From Reyranella sp. (GTDB lineage Bacteria > Pseudomonadota > Alphaproteobacteria > Reyranellales > Reyranellaceae), in the NCBI RefSeq assembly GCF_030651995.1, contig NZ_JAUSBN010000071.1:1-64000 (forward strand): 64,000 nucleotides of DNA, written 5' to 3'. A program made the position numbers and the translations under genes. The notes under the pieces were generated by a model. The model was not told the DNA's origin. It saw only the letters and a list, made by a program, of their open reading frames with translations, and ran no database searches. Within the stretch, counting starts at the first letter, position 1, and each line of letters starts with the position of its first letter. Shown here one piece after another: positions 1 through 9,408 of the stretch.

Positions 1-27
1 TCGGGACCTTCGTCGACGGTGCCCCCT

Positions 28-63
28 GGATCTCTCGATCCTCGCGCCTCAGTCTCTGAGGCG
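28..63 (-). other. Two adjacent hairpins in a leftward leader
   Basis: Read on the minus strand, downstream of the promoter at 98-126. The first hairpin is at 45-63, with a perfect 8-bp stem (arms CGCCTCAG and CTGAGGCG, 3-nt loop). The second is at 28-41, with a 5-bp stem (GGATC/GATCC) closed by a GAGA tetraloop of the GNRA class. Neither is followed by a T-run, so they look like structured leader RNA rather than terminators. The RNA continues out of the window, so its identity cannot be seen. Confidence 0.5.
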
Positions 64-97
64 GTTCCGGCGGCCCCGCTCGTCGTCGGGAGCCGGG

Positions 98-145
98 CTT
101 ATATGGGTACCCCCCAACACCGTCAACGGGAAATTTACGAAAAGC
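98..145 (-). promoter_or_regulatory. Strong sigma-70 promoter facing left, rRNA/stable-RNA type
   Basis: On the minus strand, TTGACG (126-121) is followed by a 17-bp spacer and TATAAG (103-98). An AT-rich stretch (TTTTCGTAAATTT, about 142-130) lies directly upstream of the -35 like an UP element. The sequence just after the -10 is GC-rich (CCCGGCTCCCG), the kind of discriminator seen at stringently controlled rRNA and tRNA promoters. Transcription would leave the window to the left through two hairpins. No 16S start or boxA is visible, so the rRNA assignment is inference; the promoter itself is well formed. Confidence 0.6.
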
Positions 146-196
146 GCTGCCTCTCTTGATAACGGCGTCTTTGTGTTCGTTGCGGGGACCCGCACC

Positions 197-300
197 TACC
201 GAGACTCCGACAGGGCCTCGAACATCTGCAGCCACAGACCCTCACGACTCCAGCAGTTGAAGCACCCGCCGATCGTCCATTCGCCGTTGCGACCATGTAG
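197..300 (-). pseudogene. Decayed IS5-type transposase fragment (DUF4096-like)
   Basis: Minus-strand translation between about 300 and a stop at 197 reads GEWTIGGCFNCWSREGLW followed by LQMFEALSES. This resembles the N-terminal region of IS5-family transposases, where a 'W..V..RF.RW...G.W..iFeAL' pattern is conserved. A stop codon lies just upstream in the same frame (LHGRN follows it) and the frame ends after about 34 codons. No catalytic DDE part or terminal repeats are visible. The rest of 130-454 shows no coding pattern I can support. Called from pattern similarity only. Confidence 0.4.
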
Positions 301-365
301 CAGCTACAGCTCGATCCGAGCCCCCTCCTCGTCGGCAAGCCACTGAAGCCGTTTGCTCACATCAA

Positions 366-382
366 GGCTCCCTCCTGGAGCC
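366..382. repeat. Small inverted repeat downstream of the cyclase gene
   Basis: GGCTCC and GGAGCC form a perfect 6-bp stem around a 5-nt loop, about 75 nt beyond the stop codon of the leftward cyclase gene. It could be the base of a weak transcript end, but no T-run follows on either strand. Confidence 0.3.
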
Positions 383-454
383 ATGAATGATCAACCAAAA
401 TCCGACGCGAGATCCTATTTGGTACGGACTCTGGCGCACAATTCCAGCTCCCGA

Positions 455-1537
455 TCAGGTCACCGCGATGGGGCCGCCGTTCGATCCCGTCGCGCCCCTG
501 ATCGGTGCCGGCGAGAAGATGTAGGCGAACTGGTACTTGCGGTCGGCGATGAGCCCCGTGAAATCCAGGTTCTCGTGGTTGAAGATGCCGTTCTTGGTGA
601 TCAGCTCGGCATGGACCGGAAAGGCCAGGTCCTTGTTGGGGTTTGGCACCACCTCGGTCGCCCAGGTATCTGCACCGGTGAGCGCGATGCCCTTGTCGAT
701 GAACCACTTGGCGGCTTCCATCCCGATGCCGGGTTCACCACCGTTGAACTTGTCGTTGTTCTTCATCCAGAGCTTGCCCCAGCCGGTATTGAAGAACACG
801 GCGTCGCCCTCCTTGATGTCGGCTTCCTGCATGTTCTGCTTCTGCAGCGCCGCCTTCAGGTCGGCGATGGAGATCTCCTGCCCGGCCTCCATCATGCCGC
901 CCTTGACCGCCTCGACGTCGAACAGGTGACCTCGCGTGAAGAATGGCTTCACCTGCTCGATGCCGAGCTTCTTCATACCGTAGGCGCTGCCCATCTCCTG
1001 CTCGGTGACGCCGTTGTAGTAGCGCATTTCGTTCTTGTCACCGTCCTTGCCCATCTGGATGCCGATGTGCGCCAACCCGTCGAACTGCGTTCCCGTCTGG
1101 CCGATCTCGGTCGACAGATACTCGTCGTTGTAGATCAGCTTGTTGGCGCCGAACGGGCCGCCGGTCGGACCACCGGGAATGCGCAACGTGAACGCGCGCT
1201 CGCCGAACTTGGGCATGGCCGATTCATAGATGCGGCCGATGCGATAGACCTTGCCGTCCTTGATCAGCTTCACCGTGTCGAGGACCTTCGCGGGCGTCAT
1301 GTAGTTGGAGGCGCCGGCCTGGTCGTCCTTGCCCCACTTCGGATGCGGCCACCATGCTTTGTCGGTCGCCGCAGGAGCCTGCGCGACCTGCTGTGCGTGC
1401 GCGACGCCAGCCGCCAGCGTGCCGGCGGCGACGGCGCCGCCGATCAGACCCGCCGTCAGGAACGAGCGACGATCCTCATCGATCCCCTGCTGCACCTGCT
1501 TGAAGTGTTCCTTGTCCTGAAGATACCTCGAGTCCAT
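455..1537 (-). CDS. Tat-exported cyclase-family (kynurenine formamidase-like) metal hydrolase
   Basis: A 360-aa protein of the cyclase family (PF04199), which contains metal-dependent hydrolases such as kynurenine formamidase and isatin hydrolase. The N-terminus carries a twin-arginine signal (RRSFLTAG at residues 23-30, hydrophobic stretch to AHA about residue 48), so it should act folded in the periplasm. The metal-binding region is recognisable as TGTQFDGLAHIG (148-159); the first His of the usual HTGTHxD motif is not present in that form, as in some exported members. Start chosen at the ATG preceded by AAGGAGG. The 22-residue tail before the two arginines is long. The substrate cannot be told; it is divergent from the CobW-like GTPase. 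Confidence 0.75.
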   Translation of the reverse strand: MDSRYLQDKEHFKQVQQGIDEDRRSFLTAGLIGGAVAAGTLAAGVAHAQQVAQAPAATDKAWWPHPKWGKDDQAGASNYMTPAKVLDTVKLIKDGKVYRIGRIYESAMPKFGERAFTLRIPGGPTGGPFGANKLIYNDEYLSTEIGQTGTQFDGLAHIGIQMGKDGDKNEMRYYNGVTEQEMGSAYGMKKLGIEQVKPFFTRGHLFDVEAVKGGMMEAGQEISIADLKAALQKQNMQEADIKEGDAVFFNTGWGKLWMKNNDKFNGGEPGIGMEAAKWFIDKGIALTGADTWATEVVPNPNKDLAFPVHAELITKNGIFNHENLDFTGLIADRKYQFAYIFSPAPIRGATGSNGGPIAVT

Positions 1538-1621
1538 GGACGCTCCTCCTTTTCCTTATTGATATCGAAAGCGTCATACCCTCACGTTGCATCGTCAAGC
1601 GGAAGCGTCATCGTTACTTTG

Positions 1622-1639
1622 TTACATATGCGTATGTGA
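1622..1639. promoter_or_regulatory. Palindrome at the start of the CobW-like gene, possible metal-regulator operator
   Basis: Arms ACATA and TATGT flank TGCG (1624-1637), and the match extends imperfectly outward to TTACATA...TATGTGA. AT-rich palindromes containing such half sites are the type of sequence bound by Fur/Zur-family repressors, and COG0523 genes are often controlled by Zur. The site overlaps an alternative GTG at 1636 and lies just before the SD (GAGGG, 1638-1642), so binding would block expression. It matches no consensus exactly. Confidence 0.35.
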
Positions 1640-1650
1640 GGGTGTCACCG

Positions 1651-2693
<1,043 letters not shown>

Positions 2694-2697
<4 letters not shown>

Positions 2698-3320
2698 GCG
2701 GCATCCTGCTTGGGCAGGACATCCTCGTACTTCTTGAAGCCGGGAAGCTTCTCGACCCGGCCCATCCAAGCCGTCACGTTGGTATAGGGGGCGAGATCGA
2801 TTGCGCCTTCCTCGGCATAGGCCACGTCGCCGTAGGCCGCGACATCGGCGATGGTCGCCTCGCCGCCGACCAGAAAATCCGACTTGGCCAGCGCGGCATC
2901 GAGCACCTTGAGGGCGTCGTTCGCCTGGTTGACGTACATCTGATGGACGTTGTCGTCGGCCTTCATGAAGCCGCGCTTGATCGCGCGCGGGCGATAGATG
3001 TTGGAGGCCAGCCGGTCGAACTCCCAGAACAGCCACTCGCGCACCCGCGCCTTCTCCTCGGGCGTCTTGCCGCCCATCTTGCCGAACTTGTCGGCGAGAT
3101 AGAGCAGGATCGAGCCCGACTGGCAGAGCTTGAGATCGCCGTCGACCAGCGCCGGCACCTGGCCGAAGCGGTTGATGGCGAGATACTCCGGCTGCTTGTG
3201 CGCGCCGGCGCGAAGGTCGACATGCTTGTAGGCGAAGGGCTGGCCCATAAGCGAGAGTGCGAGCCCTGCCTTGTAGGTCGGGCCGCTCAGCCAAATTCCG
3301 TATAGCGTCATCTTGGACAT
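2694..3320 (-). CDS. Glutathione S-transferase family protein
   Basis: A 208-aa cytosolic GST. The N-terminal thioredoxin-like domain (1-80) has the glutathione-binding end motif QVPALVDGDLKLCQSGSIL, where QS contacts the gamma-glutamyl group. The helical C-terminal domain runs from about 90 to 200 and contains the usual N-capping/hydrophobic staple region (GGEATIADVAAYGDV). Start chosen at the ATG preceded by GAGGGAG; an in-frame ATG 75 nt further upstream has no such site. Class and substrate are not evident. It is divergent from the VOC gene with a 73-bp spacer. Confidence 0.85.
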
Positions 3321-3393
3321 CGATATCTCCCTCAAATTCAGGCTTCCAAGCATCGCACTTGAGGCGGGCCGGGGTAAGCCTGTATGAGCGGGC

Positions 3394-4146
3394 ATGAAGA
3401 TTTCAGCACGCGATATCGATCACCTTTCCTTGACCGCGTCGGACCCCGCGGATACCGCCGCCCGACTGGGCCAGATTGGCTTCAATCTGACACCCGACGG
3501 GGTCGAGCCTCGCTGCATCTGCTTCCAGCCCGACCGGGACGACGTGCCGAATTACATCGAGTTGCTGCAGGGCCACCCGCCTCAGATTGCACTGGCACTG
3601 AACGTCGCCGAACTCGAGGGCGAGGAGCGCACGCATGCCTGGGAGACCGAGGACGGTTTCGAGGTCGATGCCGGGGTCGTGGTCGGCGAGAGTGCAGGCC
3701 CCCTTCCCTGGTTCCCGGTGAAGCACGAGACGCCCGATGCCTTCATGGAACCTGAATGGATCGTCCATCCCAATGGCGCGCTGGGCATGATGGCCATCCA
3801 CGCCATTGCCGAAAAGCCCAAGGACACTGCCAAGGCGCTCAAGGCGGCCTGGGGCGCCAACGTCGAGGAGATCTTCGACGGTTGCACCATGGTGAAAGCG
3901 GGCTCCGTCGAACTGCTGATCTGGTCGCCTCTCGCTTTCCAGCTCGAGTATAAGGCGCTCGAGATGATGCCACCGAGCGAGTTGCCGGCGGTCGTCGGCG
4001 CCGCCATTGCCATCGAGCGGGCGCGCCCGCTGCAGGGACTGCTCAGCGCCAACAACGTGCCCTTCGCCCTGGCCGAAGGTGATCGCGTTCTGGTCGCGCC
4101 CGAGCAGACCGGCGGCCTGATGATCGAGTTCATCCCGCAGAACTGA
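3394..4146 (+). CDS. VOC-superfamily (glyoxalase-like domain) protein
   Basis: A 250-aa protein with two beta-alpha-beta-beta-beta modules, starting with IDHLSLTASDPADTAARL, the typical opening of the glyoxalase-like domain family (PF13468). The C-terminal module ends in GGLMIEFIP, where a metal-ligand Glu is normally found. No substrate can be assigned: the family includes lyases, dioxygenases and binding proteins. It is convergent with the lactonase-like gene, with an 11-bp gap. Confidence 0.7.
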   Translation: MKISARDIDHLSLTASDPADTAARLGQIGFNLTPDGVEPRCICFQPDRDDVPNYIELLQGHPPQIALALNVAELEGEERTHAWETEDGFEVDAGVVVGESAGPLPWFPVKHETPDAFMEPEWIVHPNGALGMMAIHAIAEKPKDTAKALKAAWGANVEEIFDGCTMVKAGSVELLIWSPLAFQLEYKALEMMPPSELPAVVGAAIAIERARPLQGLLSANNVPFALAEGDRVLVAPEQTGGLMIEFIPQN

Positions 4147-4157
4147 CACGGACGCTT

Positions 4158-4925
4158 TTAGAACGCCGGCACCGGGGCCTGAGGCACGTTCTTCCAGAAG
4201 TCCGGATCATGTCCGAAGAAGAGCCGTGCACCGCTCTTCTCGAGAGCTTCGAGCCGGTCGAGCGAGGCCAGCATCTGCTCGCGGTCATAGACGAAGCGCG
4301 GCAGGCGGCGTTCGCGCAGGGTCCGGCAGAAGTAGCAGGCGTCGCCGGTGATCACGATCTCGCCCGCCTCGGTGCGCACCTTGAGCGATTGATGACCCGG
4401 CGTATGGCCGTAGGTCGGTATACAGACCACGGAGCCGTCGCCGAACAGGTCGTGCTCGCCCTCGACCTGCTTCACCGGATGGCCATGGTCGAAGTCGGCG
4501 CGGAAGAAGCCGACCTTGGCCGCCGTCTCCGGGTCCTGCGCCGCCTGCCATTCGCGCTTCTGCACCACCATCGTGGCGTTGGGCACCAGCTCGTTGCCGC
4601 CGGCATGATCGAAATGCAGGTGGCTGTTCACGATGAAGTCGACCTTGCCGGGATCGCGGTCGATCGCTTCAAGTCGCGACTTGACGTCGTCCTCGGGACC
4701 GTACTGCTCGAAGCCGAAGATCCGCGCCACGCCAGCGCCCATGCGGCCGGCCGCGTCGGTGCGGCACTGCGGGTGCATGCCGGTGTCGAACACCGCCCGT
4801 CCCTTCGGGTGTTCGATCAGGTAGGAGGGAATGGGCAGCGTCACCTGCCCGTCCTCGCCCTCGATCATGTCCTTGAGGCGGCCGACCAGGCGGCCGCAGG
4901 TCATGGCGTAGAGCTTGACGGCCAT
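4158..4925 (-). CDS. Metallo-beta-lactamase-fold hydrolase, N-acyl homoserine lactonase (AttM/AiiA) type
   Basis: A 255-aa cytosolic MBL-fold enzyme. The dinuclear metal site is complete: SHLHFDH (H102, H104, D106, H107), HTPGH (H178), GDA (D195) and FGHD (H239). Length, the N-terminal LYAMTCGRL and the overall order of motifs match the AttM/AiiA group, which opens the lactone ring of acyl-homoserine lactones or of small metabolic lactones. No luxI/luxR genes are nearby, so quorum quenching is possible but not shown. Located 2 nt after the 3' end of gatB on the same strand, so it may be co-transcribed with it. Confidence 0.8.
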   Translation of the reverse strand: MAVKLYAMTCGRLVGRLKDMIEGEDGQVTLPIPSYLIEHPKGRAVFDTGMHPQCRTDAAGRMGAGVARIFGFEQYGPEDDVKSRLEAIDRDPGKVDFIVNSHLHFDHAGGNELVPNATMVVQKREWQAAQDPETAAKVGFFRADFDHGHPVKQVEGEHDLFGDGSVVCIPTYGHTPGHQSLKVRTEAGEIVITGDACYFCRTLRERRLPRFVYDREQMLASLDRLEALEKSGARLFFGHDPDFWKNVPQAPVPAF

Positions 4926-4927
4926 CG

Positions 4928-6376
4928 TCAGGCGTCGAGCGCTTTTTTCAGCAGCTCGTTGACGACCTTCGGGTTGGCCTTGCCTCCGGTCGACTTCATG
5001 ACCTGGCCGACGAACCAGCCGAACAGTGTGGGCTTGGCCTTGTAGGCCGCGAGCTGGCCGGGGTTGGCGTCGATCACCGCCTTGATGGCGGCTTCAATGG
5101 CGCCGGTATCCGTCACCTGCTTCAGGCCGCGTTCCTCCACCAGGACGGCCGGGTCCTTGCCCGTCTCCTCCATGGCGGCGAACAGGTCCTTGGCGATGCG
5201 GCCGGAGATGGTGCCGTCCGCCTGAAGGTCGAGCAGCTTACCGAGATGGGCGGCGCTGATCGGCGAGGTCTCGAAGGTGGCGCCGCGCCGGTTCAGCATG
5301 GCGAAGAAATCGCCGGTTACCAGGTTGGCGGCCTGCTTGGCGTCGCGGCCCTTGGCGACAGCCTCGAAGAACTCCGCCGTCGACTTTTCGGCCGTCAGTA
5401 CGCCCGCGTCATAGGGCGAGAGACCGAAATCCTTGATGTAACGGTTCTTCCGCGCGTCGGGCAGCTCCGGCAGGGTGGCCCGGATCTGGTCGACATAGTC
5501 CTGCGTGAAGATCAGCGGCAGGAGGTCGGGATCGGGAAAGTAGCGATAGTCCTGCGCGTCTTCCTTCGAACGCGACGAACGCGTCTCGCCGCGCCCCGGA
5601 TCGAAGTTCCGGGTTTCCTGCTTGATCGTGCCGCCACCTTCGATCACCTCGACCTGGCGGCGCGCCTCGTATTCGATCGCCTGCTTCACGAAGCGGATCG
5701 AGTTCACGTTCTTGATCTCGCAGCGCGTGCCCAGCTCGCCGCCCGGCCTGCGCACCGACACGTTGACGTCGCAGCGCATGGAGCCCTCGTCCATGTTGCC
5801 GTCGCAGGTGCCGAGATAGCGCACGATCGAGCGCAGTTTGGTGAGATAGGCCGCCGCTTCGTCGGCGGTGCGCATGTCGGGCTTGCTGACGATCTCCATC
5901 AGTGCCACGCCCGACCGGTTCAGGTCGACATAGGTCTGGCTGGGATGCTGATCGTGCATACTCTTGCCCGCATCCTGCTCGAGGTGCAGCCGCTCGATAC
6001 CGATCTTCTTGGTGACGCCGCCGTCGAGATCGATCTCGACCACGCCCTCGCCCACGATCGGATCCTTGTACTGCGAGATCTGGTAGCCCTGCGGCAGGTC
6101 CTGGTAGAAGTAATTCTTGCGGTCGAAGATGGAGCGCAGGTTGATCCTGGCGTTGAGTCCGAGACCGGTCCGGATCGCCTGCTCCACACAGCGCTCGTTG
6201 ATCACGGGCAGCATGCCGGGCATGGCGGCGTCGACCAGCGACACCTGCGTGTTGGGATCGGCGCCGAACGCCGTCGGCGCGCCTGAGAAGAGCTTGGCGT
6301 CGGAAATCACTTGAGCGTGGACTTCCAGCCCCAGCACGATCTCCCACTCGCCGGTTTCACCTTTGATGAGCGACAT
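4928..6376 (-). CDS. gatB: Aspartyl/glutamyl-tRNA amidotransferase subunit B
   Basis: A 482-aa GatB. It binds misacylated tRNA and carries the kinase site that phosphorylates the Asp/Glu side chain before amidation with ammonia from GatA. The N-terminal cradle begins [13 protein letters not shown] and contains the family signatures [15 protein letters not shown] and [15 protein letters not shown]; the C-terminal YqeY-like helical domain (about 330-482) includes [16 protein letters not shown] 6376 is chosen by alignment to the family; it has no Shine-Dalgarno and a -10-like box lies 6 nt upstream, suggesting a leaderless message. Its partners gatC and gatA are at 9409-11202, separated by two unrelated genes. 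Confidence 0.95.
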   Translation of the reverse strand: MSLIKGETGEWEIVLGLEVHAQVISDAKLFSGAPTAFGADPNTQVSLVDAAMPGMLPVINERCVEQAIRTGLGLNARINLRSIFDRKNYFYQDLPQGYQISQYKDPIVGEGVVEIDLDGGVTKKIGIERLHLEQDAGKSMHDQHPSQTYVDLNRSGVALMEIVSKPDMRTADEAAAYLTKLRSIVRYLGTCDGNMDEGSMRCDVNVSVRRPGGELGTRCEIKNVNSIRFVKQAIEYEARRQVEVIEGGGTIKQETRNFDPGRGETRSSRSKEDAQDYRYFPDPDLLPLIFTQDYVDQIRATLPELPDARKNRYIKDFGLSPYDAGVLTAEKSTAEFFEAVAKGRDAKQAANLVTGDFFAMLNRRGATFETSPISAAHLGKLLDLQADGTISGRIAKDLFAAMEETGKDPAVLVEERGLKQVTDTGAIEAAIKAVIDANPGQLAAYKAKPTLFGWFVGQVMKSTGGKANPKVVNELLKKALDA

Positions 6377-6382
6377 GGCGGT

Positions 6383-6411
6383 TAGATAGCCAATAGCGAC
6401 CCGCTTGGCAA
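6383..6411 (-). promoter_or_regulatory. Candidate gatB promoter, leaderless arrangement
   Basis: Minus strand: TTGCCA (6411-6406), 17-bp spacer, TATCTA (6388-6383). The expected start site falls at or within 1-2 nt of the gatB ATG (6376), which agrees with the absence of an SD sequence there. Motif match is moderate. Confidence 0.4.
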
Positions 6412-6558
6412 AAAGATCGGTCTGCGACGTCGCGTTACGCCACATTTTCGGCACAAGATCACACTACCCGATGCCGAAGAGGCTGAAGTAAAAGCTTGGG
6501 TAAGGAGCGGCCGCTTTCGGCGCGCCCACAACAAGACGTATCCGCAGGGAGGATTTCA

Positions 6559-7542
6559 ATGACGACATTCAATCGCCGTACGCTGCTCGTCGGCGCCGCC
6601 GCCGCGACGCTGGGGGCGCCGGCCCTCGTTCGCGCCCAGGCCGCCCCCGACTGGCCCAAGGGGGCCCTCAAGATCATCGTTCCCTTCCCGCCGGGCGGCT
6701 CGACCGACCCGGTGGCACGCATCATCCAGGCCAAGATGATCGAGAACACGGGCTGGAACATCCTGGTCGACAACAAGCCGGGCGGCACCGGTGCGGTCGG
6801 TTCGGCGATCGCTGCCAAGGCCGCGCCCGACGGCCAGACCTGGATGCTGACCTTCGACAGCCACATCCTCAATCCCGCCTTTGCGTCAGGCCTGCCCTAC
6901 AAGGATTCCGAGCTGTTCAACGTCATGCAGATCGGGCGTACGCCGCAGGCGATCTGCGCGCACCCCGACCGGCCCTACAAGACCTTCGCCGAGGTGATCA
7001 CCGACGCCAAGGCGCGGCCGGGCAAGGTCAATGTCGGCGTACTCGGCGCCAGCCAGGCGCTGGTGCTGATGACCCTCATCAAGAAGGAGAATGGCGTCGA
7101 CCTCAATCTGATCCCGTACAAGGGCGGCGGGCCGCTCAACCAGGACATCCTGGCGGGCGTCACCGACGTCGCCATCGGCAGCCTGACGTCCTTCAGCCCG
7201 CATGTCCGCGCCAACAAGGTCCGGGCGCTGGCCGTGACCGGCGAGAAGCGCACACCGGCGCTCCCCGACACGTCCACGCTCATCGAGCAGGGCGTCAAGG
7301 CCTTCCCCTCCTACTCCTGGTGGGGCGTCTACGCGCCGACCGGCACCCCGCGTCCGATCGTCGACCGCATGCATGCGGAGATCAAGAAGGCGGTCCTGGC
7401 GCCCGACGTGACGCAGAAGTTCGTCGACCAGTTCAACATGGAGATCCTGACGACTTCGCCCGAGGAGTTCGCCGCCTACCAGAAGAGCGAACAGGAGCGC
7501 TGGTTCAAGGTCATCAAGGACAACGACATCAAGGGCGACTGA
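6559..7542 (+). CDS. Bug-family (tripartite tricarboxylate transporter) substrate-binding protein
   Basis: A 327-aa periplasmic solute receptor of the Bug/TctC family (PF03401). The signal peptide has a Tat-like NRRTLLVG start and ends near ALVRAQ. The mature protein opens with the family motif IIVPFPPGGSTDPVAR, and later has NKPGGTGAVGS and PYKGGGPLNQD, both ligand-pocket loops. SD GGGAGG precedes the ATG. No TctA/TctB membrane genes are next to it, so it is an orphan receptor like many Bug proteins. The convergent D-aminoacylase-type gene could be a functional partner; ligand unknown. Confidence 0.9.
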   Translation: MTTFNRRTLLVGAAAATLGAPALVRAQAAPDWPKGALKIIVPFPPGGSTDPVARIIQAKMIENTGWNILVDNKPGGTGAVGSAIAAKAAPDGQTWMLTFDSHILNPAFASGLPYKDSELFNVMQIGRTPQAICAHPDRPYKTFAEVITDAKARPGKVNVGVLGASQALVLMTLIKKENGVDLNLIPYKGGGPLNQDILAGVTDVAIGSLTSFSPHVRANKVRALAVTGEKRTPALPDTSTLIEQGVKAFPSYSWWGVYAPTGTPRPIVDRMHAEIKKAVLAPDVTQKFVDQFNMEILTTSPEEFAAYQKSEQERWFKVIKDNDIKGD

Positions 7543-7560
7543 CCGCCCTCGATGCCGACT

Positions 7561-7590
7561 GCGCGCGGGCCGCTCAGGCGGTCCGCGCGC
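7561..7590. terminator. GC-rich hairpin between convergent genes
   Basis: Arms GCGCGCGGGCCG (7561-7572) and CGGTCCGCGCGC (7579-7590) form a 12-bp stem with one G-T pair and a 6-nt loop. It overlaps the stop codon of the leftward amidohydrolase gene and lies 18 nt after the Bug gene. There is no T-run, so it would be an atypical bidirectional terminator or 3'-end stabiliser. Confidence 0.45.
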
Positions 7591-9292
7591 CGCGCACCAG
7601 ACGGCCCGGCAACGCGCCCGTCGCCTCACCGTCGCGATACGTGACCTGCCCCGACACGATGGTCGCGCGATAGCCGGTCGCGCGCTGCAGCAGGCGCTTG
7701 CCGCCGGCCGGCAAGTCCCACTTCATGATCGGCGCCTCGACGCGGAGCCTGTCGAAATCGATGACGTTGAGGTCGGCCTTCTTGCCGACCGCCACGACGC
7801 CTCGGTCGCCGAGGCCGACCGCCTTCGCATTGTCCTGCGTGTGGCGCTTCACCAGCCACGACACGTCGAGCCGGCCGCTCTTGCGGTCGCGGCCCCAATG
7901 CGAGAGCAGCGAGGTCGGGAACGAGCCGTCGGAGATCAGGCCGACATGCGCGCCGCCGTCGCCCAGCCCGATCAGCGTGTGCGGGCTCTGCATCATCTCG
8001 CTGCAGCAGTCGAGGTTGTAGGCGGCGTAGTTGGCGAAGGGTGCAAAGATGAAGTTCTTGCCCTCACCTTCGATCAGGTAGTCGTACACGACCTCGCGCG
8101 GATCGCGGTTCTCGCGACGCGCGCGCGCGCCCAGCGAGCTTTCCTGCGGCGGCTCGTAGTCCGGCGGATCGCCCAGCGGGAACATGCGATCGAAATCGGT
8201 GAGGCGCGCCGCCATGGCCGAGCGCAGCGGCTCCTGGCTCTCCTTGAGGATCTGAGCGCGGAACGTGGGATCGCGCATGATTGCGAGGCGCTCCGCGACC
8301 GTCTTGTTCTGGATCGCCTTGTAGGAGGCGCACATCGAGAACGGGATTCGGCTCGCCTGCAGTCCCTGCAGGACGCCGATCGGGCGTGGCGCCACTTGCG
8401 CCTTGGCGCTATGGCCCTTGGCGACTAGGCCTTCGACCAGCCCGAGCAGTCTGCGCCAGCCGTCGGGCCGCGAGTGGGCCTGCGCCAGCGACACCGAGAA
8501 CGGCCGGCCCGAGGCGGTGAGCAGCCGGTCGAGCATCTCGAACTCGCTCTCTGCGTTTGGCGTGTTGAAGTCCGAGATGAATTCGATGACGCCGCGGCCC
8601 GCATCCTTCATGCCGAGCGCGATACCCAGAAGCTCCTCCTCCGAGGCGCGCAGCGACGGCGTCGGATCGCCCTTCACGGTGCGATGGTTCAGTGTCCGCG
8701 AGGTCGAAAAGCCGATGGCGCCGTCGCGCATCGCCTGCGCGGTCAGCGCACGCATCTGCGCCACTTCCTCGGTCGTCGCCTCTTCGAGGCGCGCGGCGCG
8801 CTCGCCCATCACGAAGACGCGTAGCGCCCCGTGAGGCAGCTGCGCGCCGAGATCCATGTCGCGAGGCTTGGCGTCGAGCGCGTCGAGATACTGGCCGAAC
8901 GATTCCCAGGACCAGTTGAGGCCCTCGTCGAGGGCGGCGCCGGGAATGTCCTCGACGCCTTCCATCAGCTCGATGAGGCGCTGCCGGTCCTCGATCTTCA
9001 CCGGCGCGAAACCGACGCCGCAATTGCCCATCACGGCCGTGGTGACGCCGTGCCAGCTCGACGGCTGCAGGTAGGAATCCCAGGTGGCCTGACCGTCATA
9101 GTGGGTATGGATGTCGACGAAGCCGGGCGTGACCAGCATGCCCTTGCCGTCGATCTCTTCCGTGCCCTGACCGCTCACCTTGCCGACGGCAGCGATCTTG
9201 CCGTCCTTCATCGCGACGTCGGCTTCCGTGATCGCAGCACCCGTGCCATCCGCCACGTTGCCGCCGCGCACTACGAGATCGAAATCCGCCAT
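7574..9292 (-). CDS. N-acyl-D-amino-acid deacylase (D-aminoacylase) family amidohydrolase
   Basis: A 572-aa amidohydrolase of the D-aminoacylase group, which removes acyl groups from N-acyl-D-amino acids or related amides. The N-terminal composite beta domain (DLVVRGGNVADGTG) is followed by the metal motif FVDIHTHYDGQATWD (HxH), the subgroup signature VMGNCGVGFAPV, and near the C-terminus GDGGAHVGLISD, which supplies a metal-ligand Asp/His, plus KKADLNVID of the returning beta domain. Start chosen at the ATG preceded by GGAGGAAAC; an upstream in-frame ATG lacks a site. It is convergent with the Bug receptor and sits between gatB and gatA, interrupting that gene set. Confidence 0.85.
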   Translation of the reverse strand: MADFDLVVRGGNVADGTGAAITEADVAMKDGKIAAVGKVSGQGTEEIDGKGMLVTPGFVDIHTHYDGQATWDSYLQPSSWHGVTTAVMGNCGVGFAPVKIEDRQRLIELMEGVEDIPGAALDEGLNWSWESFGQYLDALDAKPRDMDLGAQLPHGALRVFVMGERAARLEEATTEEVAQMRALTAQAMRDGAIGFSTSRTLNHRTVKGDPTPSLRASEEELLGIALGMKDAGRGVIEFISDFNTPNAESEFEMLDRLLTASGRPFSVSLAQAHSRPDGWRRLLGLVEGLVAKGHSAKAQVAPRPIGVLQGLQASRIPFSMCASYKAIQNKTVAERLAIMRDPTFRAQILKESQEPLRSAMAARLTDFDRMFPLGDPPDYEPPQESSLGARARRENRDPREVVYDYLIEGEGKNFIFAPFANYAAYNLDCCSEMMQSPHTLIGLGDGGAHVGLISDGSFPTSLLSHWGRDRKSGRLDVSWLVKRHTQDNAKAVGLGDRGVVAVGKKADLNVIDFDRLRVEAPIMKWDLPAGGKRLLQRATGYRATIVSGQVTYRDGEATGALPGRLVRGARTA

Positions 9293-9408
9293 ATTCGTTT
9301 CCTCCGGGGTTCCCGAAAGCTTACGCCTTCGGGGCGGACCCGTCTCCACGGCTCACGCGAGACGAATTGCAGAACGAGCGCATCGTTTCGCGATACGACG
9401 TTTCTTCT

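Noticed and set aside
135-338. 67-codon minus-strand frame at the left edge
   Set aside because: Arg/Ser/Cys-rich translation with no family; the region is explained better by a transposase relic in another frame.
353-1639. Long plus-strand open frame opposite the cyclase gene (428 codons)
   Set aside because: It is the antisense shadow of a well-supported Tat-exported hydrolase with a good SD; composition is that of reversed GC-rich codons.
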